This document shows positions 17,562-27,302 of a stretch of 64,000 nucleotides of DNA, piece after piece. The translations under genes were made by a program, and so were the position numbers. Position 1 is the stretch's first letter; every line of letters starts with the position of its first letter. Under the pieces are notes generated by a model. The model was given only the letters and a program-made list of their open reading frames with translations, ran no database searches and was not told the origin of the DNA. This stretch comes from Streptomyces albus subsp. albus (GTDB taxonomy: Bacteria; Actinomycetota; Actinomycetes; Streptomycetales; Streptomycetaceae): the NCBI RefSeq assembly GCF_000725885.1, contig NZ_JODR01000036.1:4261-68260 (forward strand), written 5' to 3'.

Positions 17562-19382
17562 ATGGGTGAGGAGCGGTGCGCGCACGGACTGGTGGTGGGG
17601 CAGTGCGGCGAGTGCAAGCCGCCGTCGCGGGGGCTGCCGGGGCAGGTGTACGTGACGGTCGGGGGGCTGGTCTTCCACCGGTCCCCCGACTGCCGTGACC
17701 TGTTACGGGGGCAGTCCCGGGCCCGTCGGCAGGGATGGGACACCCACGACGCGCGGCGGGTCGCGCTCACCGACGCGCTGGCCCAGGGGAGGGCCGCCTG
17801 CGTGCCGTGCTTCCCCGCCCATTACGCCCGCGTGGGCGCGTCACCCGGCTCCCGGCAGCAGGCCCGCCAAATGCCGTCCGGTACGCCGTTTTCCGCGCCG
17901 CCCGGTACGGCTCCCGCGCCGGCACCTGCGCCGTCGGCCGCGTCGCGTACGCCGGGCCGGCTGCCGCTGCCCGAGCCGAAGGGGCATCAGCGGGACGTCG
18001 TCTATCTGCGGGCCGAGGGGCACTGTGTCGTGCTGGGCACCGCGGGCAGCGGGAAGTCGACGATGGCGCTGCACCGCGCACACTTCCTCGCTCACGCGCC
18101 CGGCATCGGGGGGCCGACCCTGCTCGTCACCTTCAACAGGGCGCTGGCCAACCATCTGCGCAGCGTCGTGGGAGGTGGCCCGCAGGGGGTGCGGATCACC
18201 ACGTACCACCAGTTCGCCTGCCAGTATCTGCGCGAGAGCACCGGTACGGCCGTCAACGTCTGCCCCGTCAAGCCGCGGCTGGTCGGGACGGCGCTGGGGC
18301 ACGTGCGGGAGCGGCGGCGGACCACGGGCGGTGTGCTGTCCCGGCCGGTCGACTTCTTCACGGACGAGCTGCGCTGGATGGCGGGCCACGGCATCACGGA
18401 CCGGGAGACGTACGTGTCGGCGCGCACCCGCCGGCTGGGCCGCGGCAGGCCCCTGGCCGCCGAGGACCGGGAGGCGGTGTTCGACGTGCACGAGGAGTAT
18501 CTGCGGCTGCGCGCCCCGCGCTGGCAGTACGACTGGGACGATCTGGCCGGTGCCGTGCGCCGCCGCCTCGCGGAGGACGACCGGCCGCGCCCCTGCCGGC
18601 ACATCGTCGTCGACGAGGGGCAGGACTTCACGCCCGAGATGATCCGCAGCCTGGCCGCCGCCGTCCCCGACGACGGGTCCCTCACGTTCTTCGCCGACTA
18701 CGCGCAGCAGATATACGGCAGCCGCATGTCGTGGCGCTCCCTCGGACTGCACGTCCCCGAGGGGCCGGTGCGGTTCGAGGAGAACTACCGCAACAGTGAG
18801 CCGATAGCCGCGCTCGCGCACGCCGCGTCCCGGATGCCGCACTTCCGTGACGAGGTCGAGATGGTCGAGCCGCGGCGGCCGGGGCCGGCATCCGCCGGGT
18901 CCGGGCCGCGTCCCATGGTCCTGCGGGCCGACGACGAGGCCGGGCAGCTCCGGCTGGCCGCCCGCGCGGCCCTCGCCCAGTACGGCGCTCGCAAACGGGT
19001 GGCCGTGCTGATGCCCACCCGCGAGCACGAGGACCGGCTGGTGCCGCTGCTGTCCTGCGGCGGCACGGTCACCGTCCGCAGGCTGGACGCGAAACTGGAG
19101 GGCTGGACGGACGGTCCGCTGCTCTGTTACGGCACGTACTCCGCCGCCAAGGGCCTCGAATTCGACTCCGTCATCCTTCCGCTTTGCGACGCCGCCCTGC
19201 TGCCGCGCCCCGGCATGGTGGCGGCCCACGGCGTCGAGGAAGCGCGGGCACGGCAGGCCCGGGAACTGTACGTGGCGCTCACCCGCGCCCGTACGGAACT
19301 GCTCCTGTTGCACTCCGGGCGGCTCACCGACCTGCTCCCCGACGAGACGTCGGGCCTCCTCCACGAGATGGCGGCGGCATGA
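17562..19382 (+). CDS. Zinc-finger / UvrD-like superfamily 1 helicase
   Basis: The product is 606 residues. It opens with CAHGLVVGQCGEC (Cys6, His8, Cys15, Cys18) and a second metal-like module with FHRSPDC (His39, Cys44) and ACVPC (Cys80, Cys83). SF1 helicase motifs follow: P-loop GTAGSGKST at 159-167, LVTFNRALANHL (Ia), HIVVDEGQDF (II, about 345), FADYAQQIYG (III), FEENYRNSEPIA (IV), TYSAAKGLEFDSVILP (V) and LYVALTRARTELLLL (VI). All key residues are intact, so it should translocate on DNA or RNA. The ATG at 17562 has ACGGAG upstream; TTG or GTG codons slightly upstream are possible. It overlaps the DarT-like gene by 4 nt, implying coupled production. Confidence 0.82.
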   Translation: MGEERCAHGLVVGQCGECKPPSRGLPGQVYVTVGGLVFHRSPDCRDLLRGQSRARRQGWDTHDARRVALTDALAQGRAACVPCFPAHYARVGASPGSRQQARQMPSGTPFSAPPGTAPAPAPAPSAASRTPGRLPLPEPKGHQRDVVYLRAEGHCVVLGTAGSGKSTMALHRAHFLAHAPGIGGPTLLVTFNRALANHLRSVVGGGPQGVRITTYHQFACQYLRESTGTAVNVCPVKPRLVGTALGHVRERRRTTGGVLSRPVDFFTDELRWMAGHGITDRETYVSARTRRLGRGRPLAAEDREAVFDVHEEYLRLRAPRWQYDWDDLAGAVRRRLAEDDRPRPCRHIVVDEGQDFTPEMIRSLAAAVPDDGSLTFFADYAQQIYGSRMSWRSLGLHVPEGPVRFEENYRNSEPIAALAHAASRMPHFRDEVEMVEPRRPGPASAGSGPRPMVLRADDEAGQLRLAARAALAQYGARKRVAVLMPTREHEDRLVPLLSCGGTVTVRRLDAKLEGWTDGPLLCYGTYSAAKGLEFDSVILPLCDAALLPRPGMVAAHGVEEARARQARELYVALTRARTELLLLHSGRLTDLLPDETSGLLHEMAAA

Positions 19383-20401
19383 GCGGGCGGACGACCGCGC
19401 GGGTGGGCGGCGTGCGGCTGGGCGAAGTGCGCGGGGTGGGCGAGGGGTGCGGCTGCGCGAAATGCGCGGGTGGACGAGGTGTGCGGGGACGGGGTCCGGG
19501 CGGACGAGAGGGGGACGGTGTGAGTGGGCGGATGACGGAGAGGGCGGCCGGTGGTGCGGGCCGTCCGGCCGGTGGTGCGGGTCGTCCGGCTGACGGTGCG
19601 GGTCGTCAGGCCGGTGGTGCGGGCCGTCAGGCCGGTGGTGCGGGTCGTCAGGCCGGTGGTGCGGGTCGTCCGGCAGAGGGCGTGGGCCGTCCGGCCGGTG
19701 GTGCCGGACCCGGCGACGGTGAGGCCGTGGTGGCCGAGGCCCGCCGCCGGGGCATCACACGGCTGTGCCATCTGACCAGGTCGGCCAATCTGCCCGGCAT
19801 CCTGGAGACCGGCCGTATCAGCCCCGCCCGGGACCTGCGCCGGAACGGGGACGCCCACCGGCCCGCCGACCTCCTGCGCCTCGACGGGGCGGAGGGCCGC
19901 CTCTTCCTCAGCATCGAGTACCCGAACGTGTGGTACTTGCGCCAGGCCGCCGCCCGCGACCGGCTCTTCCGCGGCTGGGTGGTGCTGACCTTGGACATGG
20001 ACCTGCTGGCCAGGCCGGACGCGCTGTTCGTGCCGTACAACTCGGCGCGGGACCGCAGTGCGGGAGCCCGCCCGGGGCCGGCCGGGTTCCGCGCGCTGTT
20101 CGCGCCGTCCGTGCCGGGCCGGCTCCCCCGCACCCGCGGCCCCCGCCACCCGGACTGGTGGCCCACCGACGACCAGGCGGAGGTCCAGCTGACCGGTCCC
20201 GTACCGCTGTCGGCCGTGCGCAGTGTGCTGTTCCGCGACGAGCAGCAGGCGGCGCAGGACCTGTTCGTGCTCTCGGCGCAGTTCGGCATGGGCGGGCTGC
20301 TGCCGCCCGCGGTGGTCGCACCGGAGGTGTTCGACGCCCCCGTGCTGAGCAGCACCGTCCGTACGGGCGGCCGGGTCCGCGAGACGCCGTACGAGCGGTG
20401 A
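19379..20401 (+). CDS. DarT-like (DUF4433) ADP-ribosyltransferase with repeat N-terminus
   Basis: The product is 340 residues. Residues 124-290 resemble DarT-type enzymes that attach ADP-ribose to thymidine in single-stranded DNA: TRLCHLTRSANLPGILETG (His131), LFLSIEYPNVWYLRQA, and DDQAEVQLTGPVPLSAV, where Glu268 matches the catalytic Glu of the RQAEFLV-type motif. No DarG macrodomain antitoxin is seen nearby; the partner is the overlapping helicase. Residues 57-110 are seven or eight copies of GGAGR(P/Q)A. The ATG at 19379 overlaps the helicase stop. A GTG at 19520 preceded by GAGAGGGGGACGG would remove 47 residues and is a real alternative. Target and activity are inferred from family only. 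Confidence 0.68.
   Translation: MSGRTTARVGGVRLGEVRGVGEGCGCAKCAGGRGVRGRGPGGREGDGVSGRMTERAAGGAGRPAGGAGRPADGAGRQAGGAGRQAGGAGRQAGGAGRPAEGVGRPAGGAGPGDGEAVVAEARRRGITRLCHLTRSANLPGILETGRISPARDLRRNGDAHRPADLLRLDGAEGRLFLSIEYPNVWYLRQAAARDRLFRGWVVLTLDMDLLARPDALFVPYNSARDRSAGARPGPAGFRALFAPSVPGRLPRTRGPRHPDWWPTDDQAEVQLTGPVPLSAVRSVLFRDEQQAAQDLFVLSAQFGMGGLLPPAVVAPEVFDAPVLSSTVRTGGRVRETPYER
19545..19710 (+). repeat. 21-bp tandem repeat within the DarT-like gene
   Basis: About eight copies of GGTGGTGCGGGTCGTCAGGCC and close variants (CCGGCC in place of CAGGCC) are in tandem with a 21-bp period. They encode the heptapeptide GGAGRQA/GGAGRPA. The period is a multiple of three, so copy-number change would keep the frame. 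Confidence 0.85.
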
Positions 20402-20549
20402 CCCGGTCCGGGGTGCTGCTCCTCGGGCACGGAGAGCACCCGGCGGTCACGGGGCGGCACCGTCGGCCCGCGGGCGCGTGCCCGGCCGCTTCCGCGCCGG
20501 GTACGGCACATGTGCGGCCCGCTGTCCCCGTACCGTGGGCCACGGGATA

Positions 20550-20563
20550 TCTTGATATCGAGA
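20550..20563. promoter_or_regulatory. Palindrome upstream of icd
   Basis: TCTTGATATCGAGA is a 14-bp inverted repeat with one mismatch, embedded in an AT-rich patch (GATATCTTGATATCGAGACG) in an otherwise GC-rich promoter, 42 nt before the icd start. It resembles MarR-type operators. The Streptomyces regulator TamR, which senses citrate and aconitate, is a candidate because it controls central-carbon genes; this link is inferred. Confidence 0.5.
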
Positions 20564-20571
20564 CGATGTAA

Positions 20572-22824
<2,253 letters not shown>

Positions 22825-22840
22825 GGTCCCGAACCGCGCG

Positions 22841-22874
22841 AGGGCCCCGGAACGTCCCGGCGTTCCGGGGCCCT
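22841..22874 (+). terminator. Hairpin terminator after icd
   Basis: A perfect 14-bp stem (22841-22854 with 22861-22874, loop TCCCGG) lies 17 nt after the icd stop, between icd and the converging DUF1206 gene. There is no T-run. Confidence 0.6.
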
Positions 22875-22956
22875 CCCGTATCCGCACCGGCCGGTGAGTG
22901 CCGCGCCGACCGGGCCGGCCGGTGAGCGCCGCGCCGGTTCTTCCGCGTCGCCCCGC

Positions 22957-23922
22957 TCAGGTCCTGCGCCAGCGCGCCTCCGCGAACGAGAAGAGGCCGA
23001 AGAGCGCGAGCCCCGCCGCGACCGCCACCAGCAGCCAGGGTCCGGCCGGGGTCTCGGTGAACGCGCGCAGGGTGTCGTCCATGCCCTTGGCCGCCCGGGG
23101 CCGGTAGGCGAGCGCGGCCCGCACCAGGAAGCCGCCCGCCGCGGCGAACACCAGGCCGCGCGCCACCCCGCCGGCGACGCCCGTGAGGTCCACCAGCCGC
23201 CGCACCCGCCGTGACATCCGCTCCGTGCACAACTGGTCGTGGTAGGTGCGCAGGGCCGCGCGCCAGGCCATCACCACGCCGGTGACCAGTACGGCGGCAC
23301 CGGCCGCGCCCGCCGCCCACTGCCCCGCCGGCAGCCCCAGCACCTGGGCCGTCACATCCTGCGACTCCTTGTCCGAGGCCCCGCTGCCGCTGCCCCGGTC
23401 ACCGACCGCGAAGGCCAGCACGGAGTACGCGACGAACGCGTAGAAGAGCCCTCGCCCCACCGACAGCAGCCGTTTGCGCGCCTTGTGGCCGTCCGGTTCG
23501 CTGACACCCCACGCCGCCTCGGCGAGCCGCCACAGCGCCATCCCGGCCAGCGCCAGCCCCAGCGCCCACAGCAGTACGAAGCCGAACGGCCGGCCGGCGA
23601 CCTGCTCCAGCGCGCCGCCCCTGTCCGCCTGGCCGCCGCTGTGCTTCCCGCCGCCGAACGCGACGTTCAGCGCCAGCATGCCGACCAGCAGATAGAGCAC
23701 GCCCCGTGCCGCGAACCCGGCCCGCGCCGCCCCGCCCAGCACGGGCCGCACGGTGGCCTTCGCCTGCGTTGCCGCCCGTGCCTGCCCGGGCGACGGTGCC
23801 CGGCCGTGCCCCGTCCCGGGTGGCTGACCCGCTGCCGTCGCTCCTGCCTTCGCCGTTGCCCTTGCCGTCGCCTGCGCCGTGGCCGCCTTGAGCCCGCGCC
23901 CGCGGGGAACCGATGTCTCCAT
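22957..23922 (-). CDS. DUF1206 membrane protein
   Basis: The product is 321 residues. After about 55 Ala/Thr/Lys-rich residues come three copies of a two-helix unit: ARAGFAARGVLYLLVGMLAL..., GRGLFYAFVAYSVLAFAVG... and GVARGLVFAAAGGFLVRAAL..., each beginning with the G-x-x-A-R-G pattern and followed by a second helix (GFVLLWALGLALAGMALWR and so on). This is the DUF1206 layout, six membrane helices. The function is unknown. The ATG at 23922 has AGGGAGGTG at ideal distance. The N-terminal low-complexity run (QATARATAKAGATAAG) is encoded by repetitive DNA. Confidence 0.88.
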   Translation of the reverse strand: METSVPRGRGLKAATAQATARATAKAGATAAGQPPGTGHGRAPSPGQARAATQAKATVRPVLGGAARAGFAARGVLYLLVGMLALNVAFGGGKHSGGQADRGGALEQVAGRPFGFVLLWALGLALAGMALWRLAEAAWGVSEPDGHKARKRLLSVGRGLFYAFVAYSVLAFAVGDRGSGSGASDKESQDVTAQVLGLPAGQWAAGAAGAAVLVTGVVMAWRAALRTYHDQLCTERMSRRVRRLVDLTGVAGGVARGLVFAAAGGFLVRAALAYRPRAAKGMDDTLRAFTETPAGPWLLVAVAAGLALFGLFSFAEARWRRT

Positions 23923-24021
23923 GGCACCTCCCTGCGTCCCCTTGCGGGCGCGGGTTCCCGGGACGGGCGCGGGGAACCGGACGAACCGGCCGGGCGGGTC
24001 CGCGGGACGGGCCGGTGCCGC

Positions 24022-25419
24022 TCAGCAGTCGCAGCCGCAATCGCAGTCGCAGCAACTGCACTGTTCGCAACAGCTGCACCCGTCGCAGCAGTCACAGCAG
24101 TCGCAACAGTCGCGGCACACGCCCTCGTGCTTCTTGCGGGACCAGGGGCCCTCGTACTCCTTGGCACAGCACAGTTGGCAGGTGCAGCACAGGCCGATGA
24201 AAGCGGCGCAGCCGGCCAGGAAACCGCGCGGAGGCTTGCGGCCGGGCCGGGGCGCGCCGTGCTCGTCCCGGCCGCCCCCGCCGCCCCAGCCGTGGCCGCC
24301 CCCGCCCCAGCCGTCCCCGCCGGGCGGCACCGAGCCGTCCCCCGCGTACGGCCGGCGGGGTCCGTTGAGGTCCTGCGGGGCCTGACCGTACGGAGGGCGG
24401 CCGGACTGCTGTGCCCCGTACGGGTGTTGGCCCTGCGGCGGCTGTCCGTAGGGGTGCGGCTCGGCGTAGGGGCCGGGGGTCCCGTACGGGTGCGGCGCCG
24501 GATACGGGCCGGGCTGCTGCGGGGTGCCGTCGCCGTGGGCGGCCGGGCCCGCGTGGGGGCAGGCCGTGGTGCCGAACGCCCGGTCAACGGCGCGCGGCAA
24601 CTCGTGCACCAGCAGCACGTGCGCGAGCCGGGCGTCCGCGAAGTCCACGTCGCGCAGGGCGAGCCGGATGCCGTGCACGGCGTCGTCGCACAGCCGGCGG
24701 GCCTCGGCGCGGGTCGCGCCGGTGGCCGTCAGGGGGTTCCAGGCGCCCTCGGCCGCGTCCTTCTCCTGGTCCTCGACGGCGTCCAGCAGATGGGCGAGCC
24801 GCCCGAACAGGCGTCCGGCCTCCGCCAGCGGCGCCGCGTTGCCGGGCCTGCCCGCGAGCACGGCGGTGTGCGCGAAGGCGGCGGCGGTGGCGGTCTCCGT
24901 GGGCTCCGTGACGGCGGTCAGCGGGGTGCCCGCACCGGCCGCCCGCTCCACGTCGGTCTGGCGGTCCACGGCGTCCAGCAGCACGGCCGTGTCGAAGCCG
25001 AGCGAGCCGCCGGCGCGGGCACCGGCCCGGTCCCAGCCGGCCGCCACCCGACGGGCGGCGGCGGCGACGGGACGGCGGCGCAGCAGCCCGTTCCGGTCGG
25101 CTATGTGGTCCCGGATCTTGGCCGAGGCCAGCACCAGCGACACCGAGGCGGCCAGCCGGGCACCTTCCCCGTGGGCGACGGTCGCCGTCCGCATGCCGCG
25201 CAGCGGGCAGGGGCCGGCGGTGCGGCGGGCGGCGCCGGCGCGACCGGTCTGGGCGTCGGTGAGCACGGAGACGAGCAGCCCGTCGTAGTTGGTGACGATC
25301 CGCGCGAGTTGGCCGTGGTCACCGCGCAGGGCCAGACAGAGTCCGCACAGGTGTGCCATCCACTCGGTCCTGAGCCCCTCGGAGAGGCGGTGCCGGCATG
25401 GCCTGACGATTCCGAACAT
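24022..25419 (-). CDS. DUF5685 protein with cysteine-dense C-terminal tail
   Basis: The product is 465 residues. Residues 1-290 are the DUF5685 helical domain, beginning MFGIVRPCRHRL and HLCGLCLALRGDHGQLAR, with Cys/His positions (CRH, CGLC) that could bind metal. A Pro/Gly/Tyr-rich linker (HPYGTPGPYAEPHPYG repeats, then GGGGHGWGGGG) leads to a short hydrophobic patch (FLAGCAAFIGLCCTCQLCC) and a final 33 residues with 17 cysteines arranged as CC-D repeats. The tail could bind metal or cluster disulfides; its role is unknown. The start at 25419 is supported by a GGGGGATGA-type site. No Cys-modifying enzyme is adjacent. Confidence 0.75.
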   Translation of the reverse strand: MFGIVRPCRHRLSEGLRTEWMAHLCGLCLALRGDHGQLARIVTNYDGLLVSVLTDAQTGRAGAARRTAGPCPLRGMRTATVAHGEGARLAASVSLVLASAKIRDHIADRNGLLRRRPVAAAARRVAAGWDRAGARAGGSLGFDTAVLLDAVDRQTDVERAAGAGTPLTAVTEPTETATAAAFAHTAVLAGRPGNAAPLAEAGRLFGRLAHLLDAVEDQEKDAAEGAWNPLTATGATRAEARRLCDDAVHGIRLALRDVDFADARLAHVLLVHELPRAVDRAFGTTACPHAGPAAHGDGTPQQPGPYPAPHPYGTPGPYAEPHPYGQPPQGQHPYGAQQSGRPPYGQAPQDLNGPRRPYAGDGSVPPGGDGWGGGGHGWGGGGGRDEHGAPRPGRKPPRGFLAGCAAFIGLCCTCQLCCAKEYEGPWSRKKHEGVCRDCCDCCDCCDGCSCCEQCSCCDCDCGCDC

Positions 25420-25643
25420 GTGTCATCCCCCGTTGCCGAGTGCGGGTGCCGGGCGTGCGCACCCACTCGTGTACGACCCCGCGCCGACGGCGCGGCGAGC
25501 GATGCTACCCGGGTCCCGGTGCCCGGCGTCCAGCCCTCCAGGAGACCTGTACAGGTATGTCCCCTCCCTCATCGGCGCAGGTCACACGGGTTTCTCGGGA
25601 AAACCCCGGGAGCGGTGGGCGGCCGGGGTGCTAGCTTCGGGGC

Positions 25644-25718
25644 ATGCAGCACGCCGTACACGTCTTCGGGACGACGACGCCGGACAGCGACCCGGCGTGC
25701 CGACCGACGCGGACGTGA
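25644..25718 (+). CDS. Threonine-rich attenuator leader peptide
   Basis: The 24-codon frame encodes a peptide with three consecutive Thr codons (ACG ACG ACG, residues 10-12) and two more Thr at residues 22 and 24 just before the TGA. It is followed 23 nt later by a strong hairpin and then a threonyl-tRNA synthetase-type gene. TAGCTT at 25632-25637 lies 6 nt before the ATG, so translation is probably leaderless, as for other Streptomyces leader peptides. Ribosome stalling at the Thr codons when charged tRNA-Thr is scarce would favour read-through. Confidence 0.7.
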   Translation: MQHAVHVFGTTTPDSDPACRPTRT

Positions 25719-25741
25719 CTGCGCAAGCGACGTGACCGTAC

Positions 25742-25779
25742 CGACGAAGCCCCGGGCCGAGCCGCCCGGGGCTTCGTCG
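25742..25779 (+). terminator. Attenuator hairpin before the ThrRS-like gene
   Basis: A perfect 16-bp stem (25742-25757 with 25764-25779, loop CGAGCC) lies between the Thr-rich leader peptide and the synthetase gene. No long T-run follows, which is usual in Streptomyces. It would act as the terminator arm of attenuation. Confidence 0.65.
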
Positions 25780-25828
25780 TGTGCACCGTCCCCGCGCAGC
25801 GGCCCGGCCCCGACACGAGGGAGCCACC

Positions 25829-27067
25829 ATGGGCGACGCCCAGCACGACCACCGCGGACTCGGCCGCCGGCTGGAGCTGTTCGACACCGACCCGCTGATC
25901 GGGGCCGGCCTGCCGTACTGGCTGCCGGACGGTGCGGCCGTCCGGCACGCGCTGGAGGAGTACATCAGGGACGCCGAACGCCGCGCGGGCTACCAGCACG
26001 TGTACTCGCCGGTCCTCGGCAAACGGGAGCTGTACGAGCTGTCCGGCCACTGGTCCCACTACGCCGACGACATGTTCCCCCCGATGGTGCTGCCGGACGG
26101 CGAACAACTCCTGCTGCGCCCCAGCCTGTGCCCGCACCACGCCGTCATCTTCCGTTCCCGCGCCCGCAGTTACCGCGAACTGCCGCTGCGCATGGCCGAA
26201 CTGGGGGCGATGTTCCGCGCCGAACTGTCGGGAGTGCTGGGCGGACTGACCCGGGTACGGGCCATCCAGCTCAACGACGCGCACCTGTTCTGCACCCTCG
26301 ACCAGGTGGCCGGTGAGGCGCGGGCGGCGCTGGAGATGATCCGGGACGCCTACCGGGCGCTGGGCATCGAGGCGGCCCGCTACCGGCTCTCGCTGCCCGG
26401 GCCGGGCGGCAAGTACGTGGCGGCGCCGGACAAGTGGCGCCGCGCCACCGCCCTGCTGCGGCGGGCGCTGGAGGAGGCGGGGCTGCCCCACGAGGCGGCC
26501 GAGGGGGAGGCCGCGTTCTACGGGCCGAAGATCGACGTGCAGGTCGCCGACGCGGCGGGCCGGGAGGCGACCCTGTCCACCGTGCAGGTCGATCTGCACC
26601 AGCCGGAGCGGTTCGGTCTGCGCTACACCGGGCCGGACGGGGCCGGGCACCGGCCGGTCATGGTGCACCGTGCCGTCATCGGCAGCGTGGAGAGGGCCGT
26701 CGCCCAGCTGATCGAGGTGCACGGCGGTGCGTTCCCGGTGTGGCTGGCCCCCGCCCAGGTGGTGGTGTGCGCGGTCTCGGCGGCGCAGGCCGACGGGGCG
26801 GAGGCGTTCGCCGCGCGGTGCCGTGCCGCCGGGCTGCGGGTGCGGGTGTCCGGGCCCGAACGCGGCAGCCTGGGGGCGCGTGTGCGTCAGGACCGGCTCG
26901 TTCCGTACCAGGCGGTCGTGGGGGAGCGGGAGGCCGCCTCCGGCGCGGTGGTGCTGCGGCTGCGGGACGGCCGCCGGTTCGGCCCGCTGCCGCAGGCGGA
27001 GGCCGTCGCCCGGATCCGCGCCGTCGCGGAGGCACGCGTAACCGGGCTGTGGGAGGGCGACCGGTAG
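25829..27067 (+). CDS. Short threonyl-tRNA synthetase (catalytic and anticodon domains only)
   Basis: The product is 412 residues, against about 650 for normal ThrRS: the N-terminal TGS and editing domains are absent. Class II motifs are intact: motif 1 region, motif 2 with FRAELSG, and motif 3 near GSVERAVAQL. The zinc ligands are all kept (Cys in LRPSLCPHH, His in NDAHLFC, His in PVMVHRAVIGS). An anticodon-binding domain (PVWLAPAQVVVCAVS...) ends the protein. It should charge tRNA-Thr without Ser-tRNA proofreading in cis. The upstream Thr leader and attenuator argue for a role when Thr-tRNA is limiting, or as resistance to a ThrRS inhibitor. The ATG at 25829 has GAGGGAGCC before it. Confidence 0.85.
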   Translation: MGDAQHDHRGLGRRLELFDTDPLIGAGLPYWLPDGAAVRHALEEYIRDAERRAGYQHVYSPVLGKRELYELSGHWSHYADDMFPPMVLPDGEQLLLRPSLCPHHAVIFRSRARSYRELPLRMAELGAMFRAELSGVLGGLTRVRAIQLNDAHLFCTLDQVAGEARAALEMIRDAYRALGIEAARYRLSLPGPGGKYVAAPDKWRRATALLRRALEEAGLPHEAAEGEAAFYGPKIDVQVADAAGREATLSTVQVDLHQPERFGLRYTGPDGAGHRPVMVHRAVIGSVERAVAQLIEVHGGAFPVWLAPAQVVVCAVSAAQADGAEAFAARCRAAGLRVRVSGPERGSLGARVRQDRLVPYQAVVGEREAASGAVVLRLRDGRRFGPLPQAEAVARIRAVAEARVTGLWEGDR

Positions 27068-27302
27068 CGGGCGCGGAGCACAGGGCGGGGGCGCGCGCGT
27101 CACCGGGTGCGCCCCGCCCGGTCGCGCCCGCCCGGCCAACGCCCGGCCGCGCCCGGCCCGGCCCCGCCGGCACGTCCGGCACCGCGTCAGCACCCGGCCG
27201 CGCGCCGGCCGCGCGGCTGCCGGGCCGGGGCCGCGCGGGGGCGGGCCGGCCGGTCGCGGAGGCTCCCCGGGCGTGCACCCTTATGCCCGTAAAGTGACGT
27301 TC

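Noticed and set aside
12782..20401. Prophage or integrative element
   Set aside because: No integrase, terminase, portal, capsid or att-flanking repeats are seen; the block is accessory-like but not recognisably mobile.
24022..24180. Cys-rich tail as a lanthipeptide or other RiPP precursor
   Set aside because: It lies at the end of a 465-residue DUF5685 protein, with no leader-type cleavage site and no modifying enzyme nearby.
25420..25828. T-box riboswitch before the ThrRS-like gene
   Set aside because: No AGGGTGGNACCGCG-type T-box sequence is seen. The Thr-codon leader peptide plus hairpin explains the region better.
27068..27302. c-di-AMP (ydaO-type) riboswitch before the KimA-like gene
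   Set aside because: The gap is short and GC-rich without the aptamer's conserved blocks, and the gene appears leaderless.
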